Below are positions 1 through 7,379 of a DNA stretch of 13,049 nt, piece after piece. Source of the DNA: Anaerolineales bacterium (GTDB taxonomy: Bacteria > Chloroflexota > Anaerolineae > Anaerolineales > Villigracilaceae); assembly GCA_025938055.1 (NCBI GenBank), contig JAICQC010000086.1, positions 1 through 13,049 on the forward strand, read 5' to 3'. Both the position numbers and the translations under genes were made by a program. Numbering within the stretch: the first letter of the stretch is position 1; the number at the start of each line of letters is the position of its first letter. Below the pieces are notes generated by a model that was not told the origin of the DNA, searched no databases, and saw only the letters and a list, made by a program, of their open reading frames with translations.

Positions 1-56
1 TCAAGATAAGGAGCCTGATTATAAGAGGGGGTGATGATGGAAACGAGAGTTTTCAA
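1..56 (-). CDS. Family 2 glycosyltransferase, N-terminus only (runs off the left edge)
   Basis: Eighteen complete codons are visible, reading leftward from a TTG at 54-56. They spell a Lys-Thr-Leu lead followed by VSIITPSYNQAPYL, the classic first beta strand and nucleotide-binding start of GT2 (GT-A fold) glycosyltransferases. This short signature is seen directly; the family call rests on it alone. No ATG lies in frame upstream before the end of the preceding gene, and the preceding stop is only 4 bases away, so a coupled TTG start is the best choice. No clear ribosome binding site is visible. It would transfer a sugar from a nucleotide-sugar donor in the cytoplasm, continuing the operon. 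The donor and acceptor cannot be told from this fragment. Confidence 0.72.
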   Translation of the reverse strand, partial: MKTLVSIITPSYNQAPYL

Positions 57-60
57 GGTA

Positions 61-876
61 TTAGAAGAGAGTATCGTAGTTTACTTTTGGAAAGATAGTC
101 AACTTGCCGCCGACGGTCGCATCGAGGACTTCGCGCCCAGCGTTTCGATAGGCATCGCGCGCCATGGCATAGCCCACCTCCGAGGTTTGCAGGTCTGGTA
201 ACTGCCAGCGGAATCCTTTTCCAAAATAGGATGGCGAAAAGTGATTGGGATCGTCACCCTGAGATACGACGGTGGTATTCGGTTTGCCAGTCGCCGTGTA
301 ATTATGATCGACGCCGATCAGGATAACCTGTTGAAACCCCATATGGAAGGCAAGCTGCAACGTCACATTGGTCACGGTCGCGCCCTCCCAGACGCGTCCG
401 CGCACGTCGGTGGAGAAGTGTGGGCCAGTGTACGACGTGTAGAGGAAGGTTGGTAGTTGGGAAATCGGTAAATCAGCAGGGAAATGGCGGCGCGAACGCC
501 AGGCGAGAAACTTTGGCAGAGAGAGAGCGGCAAGATCGCTTGCCGTCTGCTCGATCACCAGATCGTTCACGACGGTCAAATAGGTTGTCGAGAAACCAAG
601 CTCGGGGAACATCAGGTAGATGCGGTTCATCCCGAAGGTAAACTCATCCCTGAGTTTGCTCATATCCGTTTGCTTGAGACTCGGACCATTGGCGATGACA
701 AAGGCGCGCTTACCTTTATGGATGTCCTTCAGCGCGGCGAGGCGGTGGATGCTCTCGCGCCGCCAGGGATGGAGATAGGCGGAAGGTAATTCAGGGATGC
801 GGCGAACAGTATCGTTTGTCGCACGGGCAAAATTCCATAAAAACGGTGGCGTAATTTGCTTAAGTGTTTGCTTCAT
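61..876 (-). CDS. MptE-like (DUF115) family protein
   Basis: This 271-residue protein has two hallmarks of the 6-hydroxymethylpterin diphosphokinase MptE-like/DUF115 family. One is the loop ANGPSL at residues 62-67, preceded by a short hydrophobic strand. The other is the helix-strand unit GATVTNVTLQLAFHMGF followed by ILIGVDHNY at about 165-193. In archaea MptE makes a pterin diphosphate. In bacteria relatives such as Maf-type proteins sit in flagellin and surface-glycan loci, and GT42 sialyltransferases share a similar xNGPSL loop. Inside a glycan operon a transferase role using a nucleotide-activated substrate is more likely than pterin synthesis (inference). There is no signal peptide or membrane segment, so it should be cytoplasmic. 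The ATG start lies 7 bases after the upstream SDR gene, and the next gene starts 4 bases after its stop. Confidence 0.7.
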   Translation of the reverse strand: MKQTLKQITPPFLWNFARATNDTVRRIPELPSAYLHPWRRESIHRLAALKDIHKGKRAFVIANGPSLKQTDMSKLRDEFTFGMNRIYLMFPELGFSTTYLTVVNDLVIEQTASDLAALSLPKFLAWRSRRHFPADLPISQLPTFLYTSYTGPHFSTDVRGRVWEGATVTNVTLQLAFHMGFQQVILIGVDHNYTATGKPNTTVVSQGDDPNHFSPSYFGKGFRWQLPDLQTSEVGYAMARDAYRNAGREVLDATVGGKLTIFPKVNYDTLF

Positions 877-883
877 GAAATAT

Positions 884-1639
884 TCATTCTGTGCTCAATC
901 TTGCCGTCGCGCCGCCATCGACGACCAGCGCCTGCCCGGTCATGAAAGAGGATTGCTCATTATCAGCAAGGAAATAAATCGCGCTGGCGATCTCCTCCGG
1001 TTTGCCGACCTTTCCGCTTACGGTTTTTCGGGCGAGGTTGTCCAGGCGCTCCTGCACATCCCCGTGCCCGACATGTCCGCGCCCCAACCCTGCGCGGAGC
1101 ATGGGCGTATCCACCGCGCCCGGCAGAATAGCGTTGACGCGGATGTTATCCAGCGCGAACTCGATCGCCATGGCACGCGTCAGGGCGAGCAAGCCTCCCT
1201 TCGAGGCGGCGTACGCGGCGATATTGGCAGACGTCTGGATGGCATGTACCGATGACACATTGACGATTGCCCCGCCTCCCGCGGCTTTCAACAGCGGATG
1301 CGCCAGTTTCACAAAGAGAAACACAGAGCGCAGGTTGGAAGCCATCACTGAGTCCCATTCTTCGACAGTGGTTTCCACCAGCGGTTTCGCCACCTGGACC
1401 GCGGCATTATTGACCAGCGCATCGAGGGTCGGGTGGAAGGCGCGCGCCTGTTCAAAGATCTGCTCGGTCGATTCGGGGTTGGAAATGTCCGCCCGGATAA
1501 AATAGCTGTTTTGCAGAAAATCGTCGGCAACTTCGGCGCGGTCCACCCCAATGACGCGCCAGCCATGCGAAGCAAAGTGATGTACTGTTGCGCGCCCGAT
1601 ACCGCCCCCCGCGCCAGTAATGAGAACAGTTTTTGTCAT
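884..1639 (-). CDS. Short-chain dehydrogenase/reductase (SDR), classical type
   Basis: This 251-residue protein has every classical SDR landmark. The NAD(P) loop TGAGGGIG is at residues 8-15, NNAA is at 77-80, and the catalytic set is Asn102, Ser130, Tyr143 and Lys147 (YAASK). PGAVDTP follows at 173-179 and a C-terminal VDGG motif closes the fold. Asp33 after the second strand (GVDRAE) favours NAD over NADP. Length is normal for the family. It would oxidise or reduce a hydroxyl/keto group on a small substrate in the cytoplasm. In this locus that may be a sugar or sugar-derived acid, but SDR substrates cannot be read from sequence. The ATG start has AGGA a few bases upstream. A 167-bp gap separates it from the previous gene, so it may have its own promoter. 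Confidence 0.9.
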   Translation of the reverse strand: MTKTVLITGAGGGIGRATVHHFASHGWRVIGVDRAEVADDFLQNSYFIRADISNPESTEQIFEQARAFHPTLDALVNNAAVQVAKPLVETTVEEWDSVMASNLRSVFLFVKLAHPLLKAAGGGAIVNVSSVHAIQTSANIAAYAASKGGLLALTRAMAIEFALDNIRVNAILPGAVDTPMLRAGLGRGHVGHGDVQERLDNLARKTVSGKVGKPEEIASAIYFLADNEQSSFMTGQALVVDGGATARLSTE

Positions 1640-1806
1640 AAGTCCTATTTCTTTTTGCAGAATAAATAAGAATCAAAGGAGCCGCTTACCATTTTACCGT
1701 CAACTCTGACCGTTTTCCCTGAAATTTCCTTTGTGCTCCCAGGTTACAAATTCGTCAAATATAGAATCTTCGTATCGCCCGCGCCCACCGTGTACAAAAG
1801 ATTCGG
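1640..1806. other. Intergenic gap between sulfatase-like gene 3 and the SDR gene
   Basis: This 167-bp stretch is the longest non-coding gap on the leftward strand. It holds an inverted repeat next to the upstream stop codon (listed separately) and AGGA before the SDR start. Read leftward in the frame of the preceding gene, two short open stretches separated by a TAA encode protein-like but unrecognised peptides. No start codon and ribosome site support a real small gene. TTGACG hexamers occur twice on the minus strand, but neither has a good -10 partner at 16-18 bp, so I call no promoter. Confidence 0.6.
1764..1804 (-). terminator. Inverted repeat just after a stop codon, possible weak terminator
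   Basis: Perfect 7-base arms (GAATCTT and AAGATTC on the minus strand) lie at 1798-1804 and 1764-1770 around a 27-base loop. The repeat begins three bases after the stop of the preceding gene. The sequence after the stem, CTATATTTG, is only mildly T-rich. The loop is long and the stem is A/T-rich, so a strong intrinsic terminator is unlikely. It may instead be an mRNA-stabilising hairpin or chance. Confidence 0.28.
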
Positions 1807-3345
1807 TTAATCCTTTGCCTCACATGAATTTGGAATGACTCGGAGGTTAAACGGGTCGGTGTAGTCTGAGTATAAGCTTACATCATCCAACAGTTCAAGG
1901 TCTTGACCAAAGTATTCATTGAAGATAATTCGGAAGGAGTTTACTGGAGTTATAGTTGCGTGGACAGGGGTATCTACTCCCGGCAAAAAGTAGGCGTTCA
2001 GGTTGCTCATACGCGATCGCGAGCTGCTGGCGACCGTTGGTCCATGATCGCCCTGGATGATGATAATGGGCGGCGTGGCGGAATTCTCGATGATCTCCGG
2101 GACAATTTCTATCATGCGGCTGCTAATATAGATCGCCTGGTCACGATAGTGGCTGGCTCCTTCCGCGGTCTTGGTTGTCCCCACCTCTGCGGGTTCGACA
2201 GGACCGCCCGTCGGTCCGAATACATAGGGAGGATGAGGCGCGATCAAATGGACGAACACGAATTTCGGTCCCTGAACGTAGGAGAGTTCATCCATCTTAT
2301 CCAGGGCAAAGAGAGTGCGCTCACGGAATAACTCGGAGCCCCTGTTCTGCATCCCAAACCGGTTGGTGTCCTGCAGGAGGCGCGCCAAGGTCGTTTCGAT
2401 AAGCAAGTATTCGAACTCGTTCAAATCTCCCAGAGAGCGCTCTGGACCCAGGAAGTAATCTGCATCCGTTAATTCAGTTGCCAGAAAGCCGGTGGCAAAA
2501 GCAATCGTTGTATATCCGGCGTTTTCCAGGCTTTCTCGGACAGCGCTGTGATGGATCAATTCATCTAGCCCGGTGCGGTCCTCAGAACCCGGGACAAAGC
2601 GATCGCTGAGGGAGTCGATATAGTTGAAATTCAGGGAGGAGGCAATGGATAGCTGCGTCTGGGCATAGTTGCTCTGGCTGCACTGCGCGACGTAAAAACC
2701 CAGATCTTTCAACCCGTGTAGAAAGTCTGAGTTGTCATAACCATATTCGTTCTTCAACACATCCGCCCTGCCGTAGCCATCCAGGATGATGTAGTAGATA
2801 TCCGGTGGCTGCTCGCCAACGTTCAGCGTCAATGCCGACGCCTTCGTTTCTGCATCTGTTTGCGAGGCTCGGCTTTGCATGGAAAATGCTAGCAATTGAA
2901 CGGTTGGAAAGATGAGCAGAAGCAAGCCTACTAAATTGAGCGCAAAGGTTGTCAGGCTAATGTTCAAGGATTTACGCGCTGCGTACCAAATGGAAAGCAA
3001 ACCGAGACCCAGCCAGAGCGGCAGCAGTGTGCGGTGCCGGAACAGATAAAAACCTTCGATGTTCACACCTTTCAGTGCAATATAGGCATGACCATAAGAA
3101 TAAAAAAGAATCAAAATGATGGTGGCAAGGAGCGCAGCCCGGTTCCAATCGCGGAAAATCCCTCGGAAAATCAAAGTCAGGACTCCAGCCAGAAGCACCG
3201 ATAAAACTAACGGACGCAACCCTGAGGCAACATCCACCTCCGCGCTATTAAATGCGAGCAGAACCAGAACCGGATAGATTGCAAATAGAAAAGGATGAAG
3301 AGGAAGGCTTAGAAACCGGGATGCTTTGTTAGGCATGCTCCACAT
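1807..3345 (-). CDS. Membrane sulfatase/LtaS-like enzyme, paralog 3
   Basis: This 512-residue protein has about five N-terminal membrane helices (roughly 11-33, 43-60, 67-88, 104-121, 130-155), then an outward-facing alkaline phosphatase superfamily domain. Seen residues fit the superfamily metal site: Asp189 in YIILDGYGR, Thr230 in SNYAQT as probable nucleophile, His366 and His371 in HLIAPHPP, and Asp433-His434 in QGDHGP. The T-x-x-S spacing after Thr230 matches EptA/MCR and LtaS. The C-x-P-x-R site of true sulfatases is absent. By family knowledge it would transfer a phospho-substituent from a lipid donor to a glycan or lipid outside the cell; the substrate is unknown. Cys222 and Cys508 are its only cysteines. 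The ATG at 3345 overlaps the preceding gene by 17 bp; a second ATG at 3336 is possible. It is the last gene before the 167-bp gap. Confidence 0.82.
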   Translation of the reverse strand: MWSMPNKASRFLSLPLHPFLFAIYPVLVLLAFNSAEVDVASGLRPLVLSVLLAGVLTLIFRGIFRDWNRAALLATIILILFYSYGHAYIALKGVNIEGFYLFRHRTLLPLWLGLGLLSIWYAARKSLNISLTTFALNLVGLLLLIFPTVQLLAFSMQSRASQTDAETKASALTLNVGEQPPDIYYIILDGYGRADVLKNEYGYDNSDFLHGLKDLGFYVAQCSQSNYAQTQLSIASSLNFNYIDSLSDRFVPGSEDRTGLDELIHHSAVRESLENAGYTTIAFATGFLATELTDADYFLGPERSLGDLNEFEYLLIETTLARLLQDTNRFGMQNRGSELFRERTLFALDKMDELSYVQGPKFVFVHLIAPHPPYVFGPTGGPVEPAEVGTTKTAEGASHYRDQAIYISSRMIEIVPEIIENSATPPIIIIQGDHGPTVASSSRSRMSNLNAYFLPGVDTPVHATITPVNSFRIIFNEYFGQDLELLDDVSLYSDYTDPFNLRVIPNSCEAKD

Positions 3346-4291
3346 CGTATTCCAAGCCCAACCCCTCCAGTAGATTCCGGATAGTGCTCCAGTGAACTCG
3401 TTCCCATGCGGCAGGACTGGAGTTGGAGTTATGTGGAGCCAGCATGACGTTGTCCATTTTCAGCAGGGGACTATCCAGCGAGAGGGGCTCCCGTTCGAAG
3501 ACGTCCAATGCGGCGCCCGCGAGACGTTTGACTTGCAGCGCTTCGATTAGCGCGTTCTCATCGACGATGGGTCCGCGCGCTGTATTGATCAGCACGGCGC
3601 TCGGTTTCATGAGGGCAATCGTATCGCTGTTGATAAGGTGATAGCTGGTCGGGTTCAGGTCACAGTTGACCGAAACAAAGTCAGTGTTCGAAAGCAGAGA
3701 TTCGAGGCTGGTCATTTCGATACCGGTCTCAGCGATAAACACGTGGTCAATCTCGACGATATCTGTGCCGTAGACCTTCATGCCAAAGGCACGCGCACGG
3801 CGTGTCACAGCTTTGCCGATATTGCCAATACCGATCACGCCAAGTGTATTCTCACTGAGGCTTTCGCCAGGAAGCTTTTCCCATTTTCCCGATTTCATCT
3901 CCCTGTCCATCCAGGGCTGACGGCGAGCAAACGCCAGGATATACCCAAGGACGCTGTCCGCAACGGGCAGGGTGAAAGCGTTTACGGTGCGGCACAGCTT
4001 CACCCCATAACGGGAACAGGCTGCGGCATCAATGGAATCGACACCCGTCCCCCACTTGGAGATGACCCGGAGACGTGGCGCACAGGCTTCGAGCACGCGC
4101 GCGGTGTAACGGTCATCCCCACAGATCGCGCCATCGAACTGGCCCGCATAGTCGAGCAGATCCGGCTCCTCCATGCGCTCATGCACATCAGGAACGATTA
4201 AGTCGATTCTGTATTTATCGAATACAGGTTTGAAGCGCTCCACAAAGGGAAGCATATAAGGGGCAGTCAGGAGAACAGTGTGCTTCTTCAT
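3329..4291 (-). CDS. D-2-hydroxyacid dehydrogenase (SerA/phosphoglycerate dehydrogenase-like)
   Basis: This 320-residue protein (ATG at 4291) is of normal length for NAD-dependent D-isomer 2-hydroxyacid dehydrogenases. The nucleotide-binding GIGNIG is at 154-159, with acidic Asp177 (GTD) after the next strand, implying NAD. The catalytic trio is present: Arg239 (NTARGPIVDE), Glu268 (FEREP) and His287 (APHNSN). It should interconvert a 2-oxoacid and a D-2-hydroxyacid in the cytoplasm, for example hydroxypyruvate/glycerate or 3-phosphoglycerate. It lacks the C-terminal ACT domain of long SerA proteins. The ATG overlaps the preceding gene's stop as ATGA. A TTG at 4300 would add three residues but is less likely. 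It sits between two paralogous membrane phosphotransferase-like genes, which suggests it makes or consumes a unit they handle (inference). Confidence 0.9.
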   Translation of the reverse strand: MKKHTVLLTAPYMLPFVERFKPVFDKYRIDLIVPDVHERMEEPDLLDYAGQFDGAICGDDRYTARVLEACAPRLRVISKWGTGVDSIDAAACSRYGVKLCRTVNAFTLPVADSVLGYILAFARRQPWMDREMKSGKWEKLPGESLSENTLGVIGIGNIGKAVTRRARAFGMKVYGTDIVEIDHVFIAETGIEMTSLESLLSNTDFVSVNCDLNPTSYHLINSDTIALMKPSAVLINTARGPIVDENALIEALQVKRLAGAALDVFEREPLSLDSPLLKMDNVMLAPHNSNSSPAAWERVHWSTIRNLLEGLGLEYDVEHA

Positions 4292-5817
4292 GGGTTGCAA
4301 TCGTTGTGAATTTCCTCGTAGTTATAGGGGATATCGTAGGCAGAATAAAGCGAATGGTCTGCCAGAACGGGATAACTCTGACCAAAATATTTATTGAAGA
4401 TAACCCGGAAGGTGTTAACGGGAGTGATCGTTGGATATAACCCTTCGTGATCATCAGGGAAATAATAGGCGTTCAGGATCTTCATCCGGCGCTCCACCAC
4501 GTCGAATGGCGCCGGACCGTGATCTCCCTGGATCACAATGACCGGCGGATTGGGGGAGCTTTGCAAAATAAGATCGACAACGGTCGTGATGCGCTGGTTA
4601 ATATAGGTTACCTGGTCGGGGTATTTCACTTTATATTCTTCAAACCTGGGCACACCGGATTCAATGCTGTTAAGTTCCTCTCCATTGGGACCAAACACAA
4701 ACGGATGGTGAGGAATCACCAGATGCGTAAACACGAACTTCGGGCTGGGAATCTCCGGTACGGTCTTTTCCATCGCATTCAGCGCGGAGAGGGTGCGGCG
4801 GCGATACCACTCGGCGGAAGCTCGTTCGGGCGGTTCATTCGCCAGATCCATGGGGGCGCGCCAGGCGGAGGTTTGCGCAAGCATGATCTCGAAGTCGCTC
4901 ATCCCCTGCGGTGGCGGGCTAAGGAAATAACTGGCATCCGTCCATTCAGAGACCGGGAAGTTGGTGGCGAACGAAACGATCTCGTATCCCTGTGAAGCAA
5001 GGAATTTTCTGGCATTGTTATATTGTCCCAGAGCGCGCAGGGGAGCGCGCGTGTCCTCCTCAGGGGTCAGGTCATTTGTCAGCGAATCGAGGTAATCGAA
5101 GTTCAGCGACGAGGTCAACGAGAGCATCGTCTGAGCATAGTTGCTCTGAGAACATTCTGCCACGTAAAACCTTTTGGCTTCGAGCGATTGCAGGAACGGC
5201 GTATTATCATAACCAAACATTTCCTGCAACACATCCCCTCGTCCATAGGCATCGAGAATAATGTAATAAATATCGGGAGCGTATCCGAGAGGCAATGTAG
5301 CGCCTTTTGCCTGCGCGGTTGCAAGTGCAGCTTTTTCCGTTTCTTCCTGCTGGATTACATAGGAAACGGTCTGGAAGGTCGGATAGATCAACAGAAAGAT
5401 TGAGAGCAGGTTCAATACCGGAGTAAATGCCACCGCATGACGCAATCTGCGCATCACACACCACGCCGCCAGAGCGCCCATGCCCAGCCAGAGCGGCAGC
5501 ATCTGCCTGTGCCTGCCGAGGATAAACCCGGCGATATCGATTCTCTTTAAATAAGTATAGGCATGCCCATACGTAAAGAACAAAAAAATAAAAATGGAAA
5601 GCAGGAGCGCGGCGCGGTGCCAATCACTCGAAAAAAGTCCGAGTGCTGCCAAAAGCAGCGCTGCACTGAACAGAAGGACAATTAAAGGGCGCCAGAGGAC
5701 AGCCGGCTCCACTTCATTGATGTTGATCCCTACCAATGCCAGCACGGGATAAGCAGCAAAGAGGAGCGGGTGCAACGGGATTGTTTGCAATTTTCGAAAC
5801 AGGGATGATATAGACAC
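4288..5817 (-). CDS. Membrane sulfatase/LtaS-like enzyme, paralog 2
   Basis: This 509-residue protein has the same architecture as its two neighbours: about five N-terminal helices (roughly 16-33, 41-58, 66-87, 104-122, 130-150), a linker, then an extracytoplasmic alkaline phosphatase superfamily domain. Key residues are Asp189 (IILDAYGR), Thr230 (SNYAQT), His365 and His370 (HLVIPHHP), and Asp432-His433 (QGDHGP). Cys222 and Cys507 are the only cysteines outside the membrane region; Cys120 lies near the fourth helix. Closest resemblance within the window is to paralog 3, including a shared RHRxxLPLWLG stretch after the third helix that paralog 1 lacks. The start is GTG, with AAGGA about nine bases upstream and 20 bases after the preceding gene. 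Its stop overlaps the dehydrogenase start as ATGA. A transferase role is inferred from the Thr nucleophile. Confidence 0.82.
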   Translation of the reverse strand: MSISSLFRKLQTIPLHPLLFAAYPVLALVGININEVEPAVLWRPLIVLLFSAALLLAALGLFSSDWHRAALLLSIFIFLFFTYGHAYTYLKRIDIAGFILGRHRQMLPLWLGMGALAAWCVMRRLRHAVAFTPVLNLLSIFLLIYPTFQTVSYVIQQEETEKAALATAQAKGATLPLGYAPDIYYIILDAYGRGDVLQEMFGYDNTPFLQSLEAKRFYVAECSQSNYAQTMLSLTSSLNFDYLDSLTNDLTPEEDTRAPLRALGQYNNARKFLASQGYEIVSFATNFPVSEWTDASYFLSPPPQGMSDFEIMLAQTSAWRAPMDLANEPPERASAEWYRRRTLSALNAMEKTVPEIPSPKFVFTHLVIPHHPFVFGPNGEELNSIESGVPRFEEYKVKYPDQVTYINQRITTVVDLILQSSPNPPVIVIQGDHGPAPFDVVERRMKILNAYYFPDDHEGLYPTITPVNTFRVIFNKYFGQSYPVLADHSLYSAYDIPYNYEEIHNDCNP

Positions 5818-5837
5818 TCACGAGTCCTTATTAGAAA

Positions 5838-7379
5838 TTACTCCCCACAGGTGGTTGGCACTTGAGAGAAATCATACAATTCAGGCACAGGCGAGAAATA
5901 GCTGACGTCTTCGAGCATCTCATAGGTCCCGCCAAAATAGCTATTGAACACAAGGCGGAAAATATTAACGGGCGAGATCGTCGGATAAAGTTTATCGTTG
6001 TGACCCGGGAGATACAGCGCGGCAAGGATCCACATCCGCTTATCGCGCGGCTGCAGCCAGGGACCATGATCGCCCTGGATGATGATGATCGGTGGCACAT
6101 CGGACTCTGCCAGGATCGTATCGACCGCCTGCATCACCTTTTTGTTCAGGAACTGCAGCTGGTTTACATATCCCTTTTGATACAAATTTGCCGGATACTG
6201 GCGCTGCTCGTTCCAAAAATCGGGCGGGTAGGTCGGGTTACCATCCGGGTCGAAGACAAATGGTGGATGAGGGGAAACCAGGTGAATGTATGAAAAAGTT
6301 GGCTGCGGCATCCGCGTAATGTCATCAATATTATTGAACACATTGGTGAAGCGATCACGAAAGCCGACACCCAAAAGATAATCCGGGTCCACCCAGCCCC
6401 AGTCCTGGGCATAGCGCCCAAGCGTGGTCCGCAGAAACAGACCCTCGAACTCAGTCATGCCGGAGGAGATGGGAGGAGGGCTCAGGAAGTGGTCCGAATC
6501 CTCGACGTTAAGCCACTCAAAACCTGTATCGAACGTCACCGTTTCGTAGCCCATGCTTTGGAAGTTGTACCGCACGGCGTTATGCTTGAGCGAATCCCAC
6601 AGGAGGCGACGCGATGTGCTATCTGGCGTGAATTTGTCACTCAGTTCTGGCAGGTATTGCATGTTGAGGGAGGAAGCCATGGAAATCTCGGTGCGCACGT
6701 AATTGCTCTGGCTGCACTCAGCGATATAAAATCCGCGCTGTTCCAGTCCACTGAGAAATTCGCTGTTATCGAACCCATACGCTTGCTGGAGGAGGTCGCC
6801 ACGCCCGTACGAATCTAAAACGAACAAATAGACGTTCGGCGGGGTTGCCGGACTTACAAGGTCAGGCTGAATAGGAGCGTTAGGCAAGGCTAGAGCATGC
6901 GCGCTGCGCGGCTGCACTTCGGAGAGAATCTGCCATCCTGCCATCGCCAGCAGCGCAAAGGCGACCACATTCAGCGTCGCGGCGGCAGAGACGAAGGTCA
7001 GCGTTGGACGTGTTGCCCAGAAAATTGTGAGCAGGAAGAGGACGATCCACCCAGCCGCGAGCCAGAGCGTGTAATTGGACTTGGGATACTTTTCATCAAT
7101 ATAAATGTAGGCATGTCCATAGGAAAAAAACAAAGCCAGCCAGAGTGCTGTGAGAAACGCGGCTTTATGTATCTTGCGCAGGACGAGCCAGAAAATGAAG
7201 AACAGCAACCCGCTGAATAAAATAGATACCGCCAGCGGGCGAACACCGGCATCCAGCCCAACCTGCCCGGCATTGGAGGCAAGCAGCGCCAGGACGGGAT
7301 AAGCGCTCATGGCAAACGGATACCAGGGAACTGCAAACCACTGCTGCAGTCTTCCCCAGATCATCTTAAGCCGATTCAA
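5838..7379 (-). CDS. Membrane sulfatase/LtaS-like enzyme, paralog 1
   Basis: This is a 513-residue protein if it begins at the TTG at 7379. That start has GAGGAG about 11 bases upstream. An ATG at 7364 gives 508 residues and sits one base past the preceding stop, so the start is uncertain. Five N-terminal helices (about 20-36, 47-66, 73-91, 103-122, 128-150) precede an alkaline phosphatase superfamily domain. Metal and catalytic residues are Asp189 (FVLDSYGR), Thr230 (SNYVRT), His366 and His371 (HLVSPHPP), and Asp437-His438 (QGDHGP). Cys222 and Cys511 are the only cysteines. It is the most divergent of the three paralogs and the first to be transcribed. It probably modifies an extracellular glycan or lipid; a true arylsulfatase is unlikely because the formylglycine site is missing. 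Confidence 0.82.
   Translation of the reverse strand: MNRLKMIWGRLQQWFAVPWYPFAMSAYPVLALLASNAGQVGLDAGVRPLAVSILFSGLLFFIFWLVLRKIHKAAFLTALWLALFFSYGHAYIYIDEKYPKSNYTLWLAAGWIVLFLLTIFWATRPTLTFVSAAATLNVVAFALLAMAGWQILSEVQPRSAHALALPNAPIQPDLVSPATPPNVYLFVLDSYGRGDLLQQAYGFDNSEFLSGLEQRGFYIAECSQSNYVRTEISMASSLNMQYLPELSDKFTPDSTSRRLLWDSLKHNAVRYNFQSMGYETVTFDTGFEWLNVEDSDHFLSPPPISSGMTEFEGLFLRTTLGRYAQDWGWVDPDYLLGVGFRDRFTNVFNNIDDITRMPQPTFSYIHLVSPHPPFVFDPDGNPTYPPDFWNEQRQYPANLYQKGYVNQLQFLNKKVMQAVDTILAESDVPPIIIIQGDHGPWLQPRDKRMWILAALYLPGHNDKLYPTISPVNIFRLVFNSYFGGTYEMLEDVSYFSPVPELYDFSQVPTTCGE

Noticed and set aside
797..1505. Plus-strand open frames of 152 and 167 codons across the SDR gene
   Set aside because: They are antisense to an SDR with all catalytic motifs; the translations are Arg- and Ala-rich with no family signature.
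1807..7379. Calling the three paralogs arylsulfatases
   Set aside because: The C/S-x-P-x-R formylglycine motif is missing, and a Thr with T-x-x-S spacing occupies the nucleophile position.
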